This document shows, in pieces, positions 1-8,438 of a stretch of 64,000 nt of DNA. Under the pieces are notes generated by a model that was not told the origin of the DNA, searched no databases, and saw only the letters and a program-made list of their open reading frames with translations. Every line of letters begins with the position of its first letter. The stretch's first letter is position 1. The DNA is from Pseudacidovorax sp. RU35E. Its GTDB lineage: Bacteria; Pseudomonadota; Gammaproteobacteria; Burkholderiales; Burkholderiaceae_C. Position numbers and translations under genes: made by a program. The stretch spans positions 248,001 through 312,000 of the forward strand of contig NZ_FTMY01000006.1 in NCBI RefSeq assembly GCF_900156165.1, in the 5' to 3' direction.

Positions 1-1268
1 GTGTTCACGCCCATGCACGAGGCGATGGGCCGGTTCTGCGTCACGCCGCGCACGAAGAGGCCCAGGCGCGTGCGGCTGATAAGCCAAGCCATCGATGCGA
101 GCACGAGGCCGGCAAAGATGATGATGCCGATGCGGTTCCAGGGCAGCACCAGGTTGGAAAGCACCTCCAGCCCGCCGCTCATCCAGCCGGGGTTCTCCAC
201 GCCCACGTTCTGCGCACCGAAGATCGTGCGCACCAGTTGCTGCAGCATGAGGCTGATGCCCCAGGTGGCCAGCAGCGTCTCCAGCGGCCGGCCGTACAGG
301 AAGCGGATCACGCCCCGCTCCAGCACCGCGCCTACCAGGGCCGAGGCCATGAACGAGACCGGGATGGCCGCCACCAGGTACCAGCCGAACAGAGACTCGG
401 GCAGGAAGCGCTGGAACACGCCCTGCATCACGTAGGTGGCATAGGCGCCGATCATCATCAGCTCGCCGTGGGCCATGTTGATCACGCCCATCAGGCCGTA
501 GGTGATGGCCAGGCCCAGGGCCGCCAGCAGCAGCACCGAGCCCAGGCTGATGCCGCTGAAGATCACGCCCAGCCGGTCGCCCCACACCAGCGCGCCATCG
601 ATGGACGCGATGCTGGCCTGGATGGCGGCCTTGACCTGCGGGTCGGTCTCATCGGCCAGGCGCTGGTTGAGCAGCAGCTTGGTGTCGGGGTTCTTGTTGT
701 CGCCCAGCGCCTTGGCGGCGGCCAGGCGCTTGGCGGCATCTGTGCTCGACAGCATGGAGGCGTCGCGCACCAGCATCAGCTTGGCCTTGACCTTGGCGCT
801 CTGCTCGGCGGCCAGGGCCTTCTCGACCAGCGGAACGCGCGACTCGTCGGGCTCCTTGAACAGGGCGTCGGCGGCTTCGAGCCGCACGGCCTCGTCGGGG
901 CTGGTGAGTTTGAGCGCGGACTGCGCGGCATCCAGGGCGCCGCGCATCAGGTTGTTGTTGACCACGTCCTCGGCCTCGGCCGGCACCTTCACCTCGGTGC
1001 CGGTGACCGGGTCGAAGCCCTTGTCGTCCTTCATGACGAAGGCCTGCTTGTCGGTGAACTTCACCGCCTCGTCCACCAGCGCCTGCAGGAAGGCCTTGGT
1101 CTTCTCGTCGGCCACGGCGACGGCCTTGTTGATGGCGGCGATGCGGCTTTCGGCATCGCCCGAGGCCATGGCCAGGGCCTCGTCGGCCGTCAGCGCCCTG
1201 GCCGGCCCGGCCAGCATCAGCAGGGCGAGGCACGCCAGCTGCATGAACAAGCGGAGAGGTGTTTTCAT
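1..1268 (-). CDS. urtB: Urea ABC transporter permease UrtB (3' part cut by window edge)
   Basis: One of the two membrane subunits of the high-affinity urea importer UrtABCDE. About 422 residues are visible, starting with a signal-like hydrophobic segment. A long soluble helical region of roughly 190 residues follows, which is the usual N-terminal extension of UrtB. Next comes the branched-chain-amino-acid-type permease core, beginning at GVIFSGISLGSVLLLAALG and including the conserved segment GLMGVINMAHGELMMIGAY. The family is about 520-540 residues long, so the C-terminus lies beyond the left edge. The ATG at 1268 follows a GAGGA ribosome site. urtA lies just upstream on the same strand, separated by an intrinsic terminator and a repeat-like element. 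The identity is firm. Confidence 0.93.
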   Translation of the reverse strand, partial: MKTPLRLFMQLACLALLMLAGPARALTADEALAMASGDAESRIAAINKAVAVADEKTKAFLQALVDEAVKFTDKQAFVMKDDKGFDPVTGTEVKVPAEAEDVVNNNLMRGALDAAQSALKLTSPDEAVRLEAADALFKEPDESRVPLVEKALAAEQSAKVKAKLMLVRDASMLSSTDAAKRLAAAKALGDNKNPDTKLLLNQRLADETDPQVKAAIQASIASIDGALVWGDRLGVIFSGISLGSVLLLAALGLAITYGLMGVINMAHGELMMIGAYATYVMQGVFQRFLPESLFGWYLVAAIPVSFMASALVGAVLERGVIRFLYGRPLETLLATWGISLMLQQLVRTIFGAQNVGVENPGWMSGGLEVLSNLVLPWNRIGIIIFAGLVLASMAWLISRTRLGLFVRGVTQNRPIASCMGVN

Positions 1269-1284
1269 GTCGTCCTCGACATCC

Positions 1285-1321
1285 AAAGAAAAGGCCCGAT
1301 CCCGACAAGCAAGATCGAGCC
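1285..1321 (-). terminator. Intrinsic terminator between urtA and urtB
   Basis: On the minus strand the sequence forms a 9-bp stem (GGCTCGATC pairing with GATCGGGCC, one G-T pair) with an 11-nt loop, directly followed by TTTTCTTT. It lies after urtA and ends about 17 nt before the urtB start. It could therefore lower expression of the permease genes relative to the binding protein, a common arrangement in ABC operons. Confidence 0.7.
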
Positions 1322-1370
1322 TGTGCGCCCATGAGCTCAGGGCAAGCGAAGCGAAGCCCGTTCGCACGCA

Positions 1371-1399
1371 CCCGCGGAACCGGCTTTGCCGGGCCGCCG
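1371..1399. repeat. Single copy of the intergenic repeat core found in tandem at 11.8-12.05 kb
   Basis: The 29 bases here match, with one mismatch, the reverse complement of the core in the three tandem units at 11839-11867, 11930-11958 and 12021-12049. The middle contains CCGGC-TTT-GCCGG, a small hairpin. It sits in the 269-bp gap between urtA and urtB. The two sites are 10 kb apart in unrelated intergenic gaps, which suggests a dispersed REP-like element family. Confidence 0.7.
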
Positions 1400-1537
1400 G
1401 GGTGGTCTTGCAGACCGCGCTGCGCCAGTGGCGCAGCTCTTCGCCAGTCGGGCGAGGTCCACCGGACCTTGCCCGTACAGGCTCAGCCCCTTAAGAGGGA
1501 TTCGGCTACACGAAGTGAGCAAGAAACGGGGTGGTCG

Positions 1538-2812
1538 TCACACCTTCGATTTGCCGTCGGGCTCGTCCTTCTTCTTGTCGTTGCCTTCGATGTACGGGCT
1601 CCAGGGCTTGGCCTTGACCGGCTCCTTGGTCTTCCACACCACCTTGAACTGACCGTCGGCCTGGATCTCGCCGATGAACACCGACTTGTGCAGGTGGTGG
1701 TTCTTCTCGTCCATCTTGCTCACGATGCCCGAGGGTGCGTTGAAGGTCTGGCCAGCCATGGCGGCGATGACCTTGTCGGTGTCGGTGGACTTGGCCTTCT
1801 CGACGGCCTGCTTCCACATGTTGATGCCGATGTAGGTGGCTTCCATCGGGTCGTTGGTCAGCGGCTTGTCCTTGTGGCCGGGGATGTTCTTGGCCTTGGC
1901 GTAGGCGGACCACTTCTTGATGAACTCGGTGTTGGCCGGGCTCTTGATGCTCATGAAGTAGTTCCAGGCGGCCAGGTGGCCCACCAGCGGCTTGGTGTCG
2001 ACGCCGCGCAGCTCTTCTTCGCCCACCGAGAAGGCGACGACCGGCACGTCCTTGGCCTTCAGGCCGGCGTTGCCCAGTTCCTTGTAGAAGGGCACGTTGG
2101 AGTCGCCGTTGATGGTGGACACCACGGCCGTCTTGCCGCCCTGGCTGAACTTCTTGATGTCGGCGACGATGGTCTGGTAGTCGCTGTGGCCGAAGGGGGT
2201 GTACTTCTCGTCGATGTCGCTGTCCTTCACGCCCTTGCTCTTGAGGTAGGCGCGCAGGATCTTGTTGGTGGTGCGGGGGTACACGTAGTCGGTGCCCAGC
2301 AGCACCCAGCGCTTGGCGGCGCCGCCTTCCTTGCTCATCAGGTAGTCGACGGCGGGAATGGCCTGCTGGTTGGGCGCGGCGCCGGTGTAGAACACGTTCT
2401 TGGACAGCTCTTCACCCTCGTACTGCACGGGGTAGAACAGCAGGCCGTTCATCTCTTCGACGACCGGCAGCACCGACTTGCGCGACACCGAGGTCCAGCA
2501 GCCGAAGATGACCGAGACCTTGTCCTGACCCAGCAGCTGCTTGGTCTTCTCGGCGAACAGGGGCCAGTTGGAAGCCGGGTCGACGATCACGGGCTCGAGC
2601 TTCTTGCCCAGCACGCCGCCCTTGGCGTTGATCTCGTCGATGGCCATCAGCACCGTGTCCTTGAGCACGGTCTCGGAGATGGCCATGGTGCCGGACAGCG
2701 AGTGCAGCACGCCGACCTTGATGGTCTCTTGCGAGAAGGCGGCAGGCGCGGCGCCGAGGGTGGCGAGGGCGACGCTGGCGGTCAGCGCCTTGAGGGTGAA
2801 GCGACGTTGCAT
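1538..2812 (-). CDS. urtA: Urea ABC transporter substrate-binding protein UrtA
   Basis: Periplasmic urea-binding component of the UrtABCDE importer, 424 residues. The N-terminus is a signal peptide (MQRRFTLKALTASVALATLG, cleavage near AFSQ-ET). The mature part begins IKVGVLHSLSGTMAISE, characteristic of the amide/urea branch of the type I periplasmic-binding-protein fold (Peripla_BP_5). The segments WTSVSRKSVLPVVEE and FYPVQYEGEE are typical of UrtA. The start at 2812 is chosen over an upstream in-frame start because it is followed by the signal peptide and preceded by AGGAG. The gene is first in the visible part of the urt operon, and urtB follows after a terminator-like hairpin. Such operons are usually induced under nitrogen limitation; no NtrC or sigma-54 site was recognised here. 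Confidence 0.96.
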   Translation of the reverse strand: MQRRFTLKALTASVALATLGAAPAAFSQETIKVGVLHSLSGTMAISETVLKDTVLMAIDEINAKGGVLGKKLEPVIVDPASNWPLFAEKTKQLLGQDKVSVIFGCWTSVSRKSVLPVVEEMNGLLFYPVQYEGEELSKNVFYTGAAPNQQAIPAVDYLMSKEGGAAKRWVLLGTDYVYPRTTNKILRAYLKSKGVKDSDIDEKYTPFGHSDYQTIVADIKKFSQGGKTAVVSTINGDSNVPFYKELGNAGLKAKDVPVVAFSVGEEELRGVDTKPLVGHLAAWNYFMSIKSPANTEFIKKWSAYAKAKNIPGHKDKPLTNDPMEATYIGINMWKQAVEKAKSTDTDKVIAAMAGQTFNAPSGIVSKMDEKNHHLHKSVFIGEIQADGQFKVVWKTKEPVKAKPWSPYIEGNDKKKDEPDGKSKV

Positions 2813-2891
2813 GGCTGCTCTTCTCCTGGGGGTTCGGTTGGCAAGGGATGAAAGGAACGGGATGGAGTCTCCTTGCCAGGCCCCGGGCGGG

Positions 2892-3917
2892 CTATACGCC
2901 GGGTGGCGTACATGCCGCGAAGGCGCGGCGCGCGAAGTCCCAGAACAGGCGGCCCGCGTCCGGCCCGGCAGGGTCTGCATAGCTGCCGCGGGCGCTCCCG
3001 CCGCTCCAGGCATGGCCGAGCGCCTCGATCTCAACCAATCGCACCTCCAGCACGCGGCCGCGGCGGTAGTCCGTGACCTGCATGGGAAGGCGTTTGCCGC
3101 GTTGCTGGATCACGGGCTCCGTGGCCTCCGCGCCGACGGCCCGCGCCCAGACCTCGGCCGCGAGGCGGCCGGCCGCGGGTCGCACCACCATGTCACGCCC
3201 GCCCTGCACCACCAGCAACCGCGGCAGCATGGCGGCGCCGTCTGCCGCCAGGTCGAGCGCAGGCGCGCGCCGTCCTGCCATGGCGCCCAGCGCCTGGCGC
3301 GCCGAGGTCGCGGCACCGGGCGCCACGCCCGAATGCATCATCACGGCCTGCAGTCGCTCTGGCGCGCGCATTGCGAGGCGCGACGCCAGCCCCGCCCCGG
3401 CCGACAGTCCGGCCACGGCGATGCGCGAGGCGTCGGCACCGTAGAGCAGGCAGGCCTGGTCGATCGCCGCCAGCACCAGGGCCGCCTCGGCGTCGGCCCG
3501 CTGCTCGGAGAACCAGTTCCAGCAGCCTTCGGGATTGGCCAGTGCCGACTGCTGTGGATAGAGCACCAGGAAGCCTTCCCGCCGCGCCAGCGCGTTCATG
3601 CGCGAGCCGATGGCGAAATCCCGCGCCGTCTGCCGGCAACCGTGCAGCATCACCACCATTGGCATGCCACGCACCGGGCGCCCCGGCACCGGAGGCGGCA
3701 CGAACAGGTGATAACGGCAGGCCCCGCCCGCCGCGAAGGCCATGCCGGTCAGCCAGTCGCCGGGCCCCGGTGGCGGACGGCTGCTCTCGGCCGCTGCGTC
3801 GCGCACGCGCTTGGCCGCCACCAGGCCGGCGCGCGACATCGCGCCCGTCACCGCCTTCAACTGCCGTTGATAGGCCTTCGCGAAGGTACGGCCGAGAGAG
3901 GGAGGACGACGGGGCAT
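2892..3917 (-). CDS. PHB depolymerase family esterase
   Basis: An alpha/beta-hydrolase of the extracellular-depolymerase/LpqC-like family (esterase_PHB), 341 residues. Visible marks are the oxyanion segment VVMLHGCRQTARDFA, the segment LYPQQSALANPEGCWNWF, and the lipase box GLSAG with the nucleophile near Ser172. A late histidine lies in EALGHAWSGG. No signal peptide is obvious; the first 50 residues are basic and Ala-rich, so an intracellular role is possible. The family hydrolyses polyhydroxyalkanoates or related esters, but the substrate cannot be set from sequence. The start at 3917 is preferred to the longer frame (3938) because AAGG lies 8-9 nt upstream. It lies 79 bp upstream of urtA on the same strand and downstream of ppk2. 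Confidence 0.88.
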   Translation of the reverse strand: MPRRPPSLGRTFAKAYQRQLKAVTGAMSRAGLVAAKRVRDAAAESSRPPPGPGDWLTGMAFAAGGACRYHLFVPPPVPGRPVRGMPMVVMLHGCRQTARDFAIGSRMNALARREGFLVLYPQQSALANPEGCWNWFSEQRADAEAALVLAAIDQACLLYGADASRIAVAGLSAGAGLASRLAMRAPERLQAVMMHSGVAPGAATSARQALGAMAGRRAPALDLAADGAAMLPRLLVVQGGRDMVVRPAAGRLAAEVWARAVGAEATEPVIQQRGKRLPMQVTDYRRGRVLEVRLVEIEALGHAWSGGSARGSYADPAGPDAGRLFWDFARRAFAACTPPGV

Positions 3918-4034
3918 GGGACAGCCTTGGAGAAGCAAAGCGCTGAATGCTTCGCCACCGCGGGCTGCCCGTCAATCAGCAGACTGCCCTGAGCCGCGCC
4001 GGCCATCGCAGAGGCTCCGCGCGGCCTGGGCAGC

Positions 4035-4958
4035 CTAATAGACCTCTGGAACGATCATGCTCTGGGGCACCGGCTGGCGGAAATAGTCGTCGTGCCGCTC
4101 CCGTTCGGGCAGCGCGATGGCGGCCCGCTCCACCTCGCGGTAGGGCATCTGGCCCAGCAGGTGCGAGATGCAGTTCAGGCGTGCCTTCTTCTTGTCCACC
4201 GCCTGCACCACCCACCACGGCGCCTCGGGGATGTGGGTGCGCTCCAGCATCGCCTCCTTGGCCTTGGTGTAGTCCTCCCAGCGCCGGCGGCTTTCCAGGT
4301 CCATGGGGCTGAGCTTCCACTGCTTGAGCGGATCGTGGATGCGGCCCAGGAAGCGCAGATGCTGCTCCTCGTCGGTGATGGAGAACCAGTACTTGATCAG
4401 ACGGATGCCCGAACGCACCAGCATCTTCTCGAACTCGGGCACCGTGCGGAAGAACTCCTCCAGCTCGTCGTCGGTGCAGAAGCCCATCACCTTCTCGACG
4501 CCAGCGCGGTTGTACCAGCTGCGGTCGAACAGCACCATCTCGCCCGCCGCCGGCAGGTGCGATACGTAGCGCTGGAAGTACCACTGCGTGCGCTCCCGGT
4601 CGTTGGGTGCGGGCAGGGCCGCCACCCGCGCCACCCGGGGATTCAGGCGCTGGGTGATGCGCTTGATCACCCCGCCCTTGCCTGCTGCGTCGCGGCCCTC
4701 GAACAGGATCACCACCTTCTGCCCGCTGTGCTGCACCCAGTCCTGCAGCTTGACCAGTTCGCCCTGCAGGCGAAAGAGGGCCTCGAAGTAGGTGCGGCGC
4801 GGCACACCGCCTTCCTCGTGCCGCAGCACGCCGTCGGCGCCGACCACGCGGTCTTCCAGCTCCAGCTCGATCTCCTCGTCGTAGCCGTCGATCAGGTCGT
4901 CGGCGATGCGGCGCATCAGTGCGTCATGGTCGGTGGGCGTGAAATCGGAAGAAGGCAT
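4035..4958 (-). CDS. ppk2: Polyphosphate kinase 2 family protein
   Basis: A PPK2-family enzyme of 307 residues that transfers phosphate between polyphosphate and nucleotides in the cytoplasm. The P-loop is GRDAAGKGG (about residues 88-96). The lid/Walker B region reads LFDRSWYNRAGVEKVMGF, and the segment YWFSITDEEQHLRF is also typical. The length and the single domain fit the class I (mainly NDP-phosphorylating) group, although class cannot be fixed by eye. The ATG at 4958 is chosen because the longer frame adds about 30 non-family residues. A 117-bp gap separates it from the downstream esterase gene, and it is divergent from the zntB-like gene. Storage-polymer enzymes for PHB and polyphosphate are therefore adjacent. 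Confidence 0.93.
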   Translation of the reverse strand: MPSSDFTPTDHDALMRRIADDLIDGYDEEIELELEDRVVGADGVLRHEEGGVPRRTYFEALFRLQGELVKLQDWVQHSGQKVVILFEGRDAAGKGGVIKRITQRLNPRVARVAALPAPNDRERTQWYFQRYVSHLPAAGEMVLFDRSWYNRAGVEKVMGFCTDDELEEFFRTVPEFEKMLVRSGIRLIKYWFSITDEEQHLRFLGRIHDPLKQWKLSPMDLESRRRWEDYTKAKEAMLERTHIPEAPWWVVQAVDKKKARLNCISHLLGQMPYREVERAAIALPERERHDDYFRQPVPQSMIVPEVY

Positions 4959-5101
4959 GGCGAGGCACCGGCAAGTGGACACGGGAAGGCCGCACATGCT
5001 CGTGCAGGCCCATGACGCGACCGTGACACTGTCGCCGCGCCCCGTCATCGGAATGACATGCCGACGTCACATCATCCCAGACCTACTTTCCCTCCTGCGC
5101 C

Positions 5102-6184
5102 GTGCCCTCGCCCCTGCCGCCTCCTGCTCCCCTCGCCGCTGGCGCCCATGGCGCGGACGCAGCCGGATTGATCTGCGGCTACCTCTTCGATGGCAGGCCG
5201 TGCTCGCCTGCCCGTCCGCTGGATCTGGACGAGGCGGCGTTGTGGCAGCAGGGGTTCACCGACACGCGCGCCGACGCCGACGCCACGGCCCCGCCGCAGC
5301 CGGACACCGCCCCGCCCTATGCCTGGCTGCACTTCAACCTGAACCATGCGCAGGCCCAGCGCTGGCTGGAACGGCACGCCGGCCTGCCCGACAGCTTCTA
5401 CGAAGCCCTGCGCGACGGCGCGCACTCCACCCGCATCGAGCGCGACGACGACGCCCTGGTGGCGATCATCAACGACCTGCATTTCGACTTCGGGTTCGAG
5501 CCCTCCGACATCGCCACGCTGTGGATCGGCGTCGGGCCGCGCCTCGTGGTGACCGCGCGCACGCGGCCGCTGCGCTCAGTCGACGACCTGCGCCTGGCCG
5601 TGCGCACGGGCGAGGCACCGCGTTCCACCACCGAGCTCCTGGAGCGGCTGATGCGCACCCAGGCGGACGTGCTGGTGGGCGTGGTGCGCACCGTCACCGG
5701 CCGTATCGACGCCATCGAAGACTCCCTGCTCGCGCGACGCCCCGACGCGCAGCGCGCGAGGCTGGGCGAACTGCGGCGCGTCCTTGTGCGGCTTCAGCGC
5801 CTGCTGGCACCCGAGCCGGCGGCCCTCTTTCGCCTGCTGCAGCGGCCGCCCGCCTGGATGGCCGAGGCCGACGCCCAGGGGCTGCGCGATGCATCGGAAG
5901 AGTTCTCGGTGGTGCTGCGCGACATGCACGGTCTGCAGGAGCGGGTGAAGCTGCTGCAGGAGGAGATCGCCGCCAGCGTGCAGGAGGACAACAACCGCAG
6001 CCTCTTCGTGCTGACGGTGGTGACCGTGCTGGCCCTGCCCATCAACATCCTGGCCGGCCTGTTCGGCATGAATGTGGGCGGCATCCCGCTGGCCGAGAAC
6101 CCGCACGGGTTCTGGCACCTGGTGGCCATCGTGGCCACCTTCACCGCCGTGGCGGCCTGGCTGGCTTTCAGGAAGAAGAAGTAG
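5102..6184 (+). CDS. zntB: CorA/ZntB family divalent-metal transporter
   Basis: A 360-residue inner-membrane protein of the CorA superfamily. A long soluble N-terminal region with long helices is followed by two C-terminal membrane segments (roughly residues 300-326 and 336-357). The signature GMN is present in GLFGMNVGGIPL between them. The segment GDLHFDFGFEPSD-like (NDLHFDFGFEPSD) and the short basic tail FRKKK fit ZntB, which moves zinc, rather than CorA proper. The start is a GTG without a clear ribosome site, and no better in-frame start was found nearby. It is divergent from ppk2. Its 3' end overlaps the convergent gene at 6168 by 17 bp. Confidence 0.85.
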   Translation: MPSPLPPPAPLAAGAHGADAAGLICGYLFDGRPCSPARPLDLDEAALWQQGFTDTRADADATAPPQPDTAPPYAWLHFNLNHAQAQRWLERHAGLPDSFYEALRDGAHSTRIERDDDALVAIINDLHFDFGFEPSDIATLWIGVGPRLVVTARTRPLRSVDDLRLAVRTGEAPRSTTELLERLMRTQADVLVGVVRTVTGRIDAIEDSLLARRPDAQRARLGELRRVLVRLQRLLAPEPAALFRLLQRPPAWMAEADAQGLRDASEEFSVVLRDMHGLQERVKLLQEEIAASVQEDNNRSLFVLTVVTVLALPINILAGLFGMNVGGIPLAENPHGFWHLVAIVATFTAVAAWLAFRKKK

Positions 6185-6467
6185 CGTCCGCGGGCGCCGT
6201 TGCACCAGCGGGCGCTTCGGGCGACTCGTGGACCTGCATCGACAGGTCGAACAGCTTGGCCTTGCCCGCGTAGTAGCGGTCCAGCCGCCAGTCGCGCAGC
6301 ACCTCGATGGCCAGGTCGAAGCTCTTGTAGTCCAGCGCGTAGAGCGAGGAAAGCTCGAAGCCGCGGTCGGTCTCCAGCGCCAGGACCAGGGCCGCCAGCG
6401 TACGTGCCGCGGGATCCTCCGGCGGACGGCGTTCGATGTATCGGCGGGCTTCCTTGATGGCGTTCAT
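6168..6467 (-). CDS. Small conserved-looking hypothetical protein
   Basis: A 99-residue soluble protein that I do not recognise. The N-terminal two thirds look helical and ordered (MNAIKEARRYIERRPPEDP, then ALDYKSFDLAIEVLRDWRLD). The last 20 residues are an Ala/Pro/Thr/Ser tail. The start at 6467 gives the natural-looking protein; the upstream extension reads like non-coding sequence. It is convergent with the zntB-like gene (17-bp overlap) and divergent from the PHP gene at 6630. Codon usage follows the rest of the window, which supports it being a real gene. No function can be assigned. Confidence 0.7.
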   Translation of the reverse strand: MNAIKEARRYIERRPPEDPAARTLAALVLALETDRGFELSSLYALDYKSFDLAIEVLRDWRLDRYYAGKAKLFDLSMQVHESPEAPAGATAPADATSSS

Positions 6468-6629
6468 GCGAGGTAAAAATGACGGACGGGCGGCGATTCT
6501 GCGCTGGCCCCGGCGCCAGAAATATGACAACTCCGAGCGGGTCCAAGGGTTGTTCCCAGCTCGCGCAGGCGCTCGCATGCCTCGGCCCCTTCACCATGAG
6601 GGCAAAGCGAAGTCCTTAGAATCGCACGA

Positions 6630-7487
6630 GTGTTCGATAACGACCTCAACGCCGACCTGCATTGCCACTCCGTGGTCTCGGACGGCACGTTGACGCCCGA
6701 AGACCTTGCGGCCCGTGCCGCCGCCAACGGCGTGCAGCTGTGGGCCCTGACGGACCATGACGAGGTCGGCGGACTGGATCGCGCGGCCGAGGCGGCCCGG
6801 GCCAACGGACTGCGATTCCTCACCGGGGTCGAGATCTCTGTCACCTTCTGCAATGAGACCGTCCACATCGTGGGCCTGGGCTTCGATGCCGGGGACGCGG
6901 CCGTGCGGCAGGGCCTGTACGACACCCGCAATGGTCGCGGCCCACGTGCGCGCGAGATCGCCGACCAACTCGCCCGCGTGGGCATCAAGGGCGCCTACGA
7001 GGGCGCGCTGCGCTTCGTCGGCAATCCCGAACTCATCTCGCGCACCCACTTCGCCCGCTTCCTGGTCGAGCAGGGCCACTGCCGGGACACCTCCGAGGTG
7101 TTCCGCAAGTACCTGACCGAAGGCAAGCCGGGTTACGTGCCCCACCGCTGGGCCAACCTGGGCGACGCCATCCGCTGGATCCGCGATGCGGGCGGCGTGG
7201 CGGTCATCGCCCACCCGGGCCGCTACAAGTTCAGCGCCAACGAGGAATATGCCCTTTTCACCGAATTCAAGGGCCACGGCGGCCAGGCGGTGGAAGTGGT
7301 CACCGGCAGTCATACCTCGGCCGAATACGTCGAATATGCCGAGAAGGCGCTCGAATTCGGCTTTGCCGCGTCGCGCGGCAGCGACTTCCACAGCCCCGAA
7401 GAGAGCCATTGCGATCTGGGGCGACTGCCCCTCCTTTCGCCCAGCCTGCAGCCCGTCTGGTCCCTGCTGGCGGACCGCGTGCAGTGA
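6630..7487 (+). CDS. rnm: PHP-domain 5'-3' exonuclease / phosphoesterase (YciV/TrpH/RNase AM family)
   Basis: A 285-residue PHP-fold metal-dependent phosphoesterase. Metal ligands are visible in NADLHCHSVVSDGTL near the N-terminus, in ALTDHDEVGG, in TGVEISV, in VAVIAHPGRY and in ASRGSDFHSPEE near the C-terminus, the full PHP set. E. coli RNase AM (formerly YciV/TrpH) matures rRNA 5' ends and degrades short oligonucleotides. The GTG start has no clear Shine-Dalgarno, but TTAGAAT lies just 8 nt upstream, so the mRNA may be leaderless. The next gene starts within the stop codon (GTGA overlap). Confidence 0.9.
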   Translation: MFDNDLNADLHCHSVVSDGTLTPEDLAARAAANGVQLWALTDHDEVGGLDRAAEAARANGLRFLTGVEISVTFCNETVHIVGLGFDAGDAAVRQGLYDTRNGRGPRAREIADQLARVGIKGAYEGALRFVGNPELISRTHFARFLVEQGHCRDTSEVFRKYLTEGKPGYVPHRWANLGDAIRWIRDAGGVAVIAHPGRYKFSANEEYALFTEFKGHGGQAVEVVTGSHTSAEYVEYAEKALEFGFAASRGSDFHSPEESHCDLGRLPLLSPSLQPVWSLLADRVQ

Positions 7488-8416
7488 CCGGCGTGGCCTG
7501 CGCCACGCAGGGAGCCGTCCCCTCGCGCGACACGCTGCGGACGCTGGCCGGCATGGCGCTGCTGCTGCTGGCCGTCGGGTGCTTCGCGGTGCTCGACACC
7601 ACCACCAAGGTGGCCTCGGCTACGGTGCCCGTCTTCATGGCCGTGTGGTTCCGCTATGCCTTCCAGGCCGTGGCCACCACCGCCATCCTGCTTCCCCTTC
7701 ACGGCACCGCGCTGCTGCGCACGCTGCACCCGCGCTTCCAGGTGCTGCGTGGAGCGCTGCTGCTGGGCAGCAGCCTGCTGGCCTATCTGAGCCTGGGCCA
7801 CATGCCCATGGCCGAATTCACTGCCATCGTCCTGGTCGTGCCACTGGCCGTCACGCTGATGGCGGCCACCGCCCTGGGCGAGCGGGTCTCGGCCCTGCGC
7901 TGGGCATTGGTCGCAGGCGGCTTCGTGGGCACGCTGCTGATCCTGCGCCCGGGCGGTGAGGGCTTCGGCTGGGCGGTGCTGATGCCCGTGGGACTGGTGG
8001 TGTGCAACGCCTGGTTCCAGGTGCTGACCAGCCGCCTTGCCCGCACCGAGAAGCCGCTCACGCTGCACTTCTACACCGGTTGGGTGGGCACGCTGATCGC
8101 CGCGCTGTTCCTGCCCCTCGCCTGGCAGGCGCTGCCTGGCTGGCAGGACTGGGCGCTGCTGGCGCTCATGGGGCTGATGGGCACGGTGGGCCACTTCCTG
8201 CTGATCCTGGCCTACCAACGCGCGAATGCCTCGACGCTCACGCCTTTTCTCTACGCGCAGATCGGCTTCGCCATGCTGGGTGGTTGGCTGGTGTTCGACC
8301 AGTTGCCCGACCGCATGTCGTTCGCGGGCATCGGCTTGATTGCCATCTGCGGCGCAGGCGGCGCCTGGCTCACGGTGCGGGAACGGCGCCAGCCCAACGA
8401 GCCCGTCGAGGGCTGA
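7484..8416 (+). CDS. DMT superfamily (EamA) transporter
   Basis: A polytopic inner-membrane protein of about 310 residues with around ten hydrophobic segments in two EamA repeats. The first begins TLAGMALLLLAVGCFAVLDT, and the second half contains GLMGTVGHFLLILAYQRANA, a typical EamA helix. The family exports metabolites or amino acids; no substrate is implied here. The GTG at 7484 forms a 4-bp GTGA overlap with the rnm stop and is preferred to the upstream in-frame ATG at 7409, which would overlap rnm by 79 bp. Translational coupling with rnm is likely. Confidence 0.87.
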   Translation: MTGVACATQGAVPSRDTLRTLAGMALLLLAVGCFAVLDTTTKVASATVPVFMAVWFRYAFQAVATTAILLPLHGTALLRTLHPRFQVLRGALLLGSSLLAYLSLGHMPMAEFTAIVLVVPLAVTLMAATALGERVSALRWALVAGGFVGTLLILRPGGEGFGWAVLMPVGLVVCNAWFQVLTSRLARTEKPLTLHFYTGWVGTLIAALFLPLAWQALPGWQDWALLALMGLMGTVGHFLLILAYQRANASTLTPFLYAQIGFAMLGGWLVFDQLPDRMSFAGIGLIAICGAGGAWLTVRERRQPNEPVEG

Positions 8417-8438
8417 ATTTCGGCAGAAAGACAAGACC

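Noticed and set aside
237-1334. Plus-strand open frame over urtB
   Set aside because: The minus strand reads as UrtB from 1268 without a break; the plus frame is His/Gln/Gly-rich noise.
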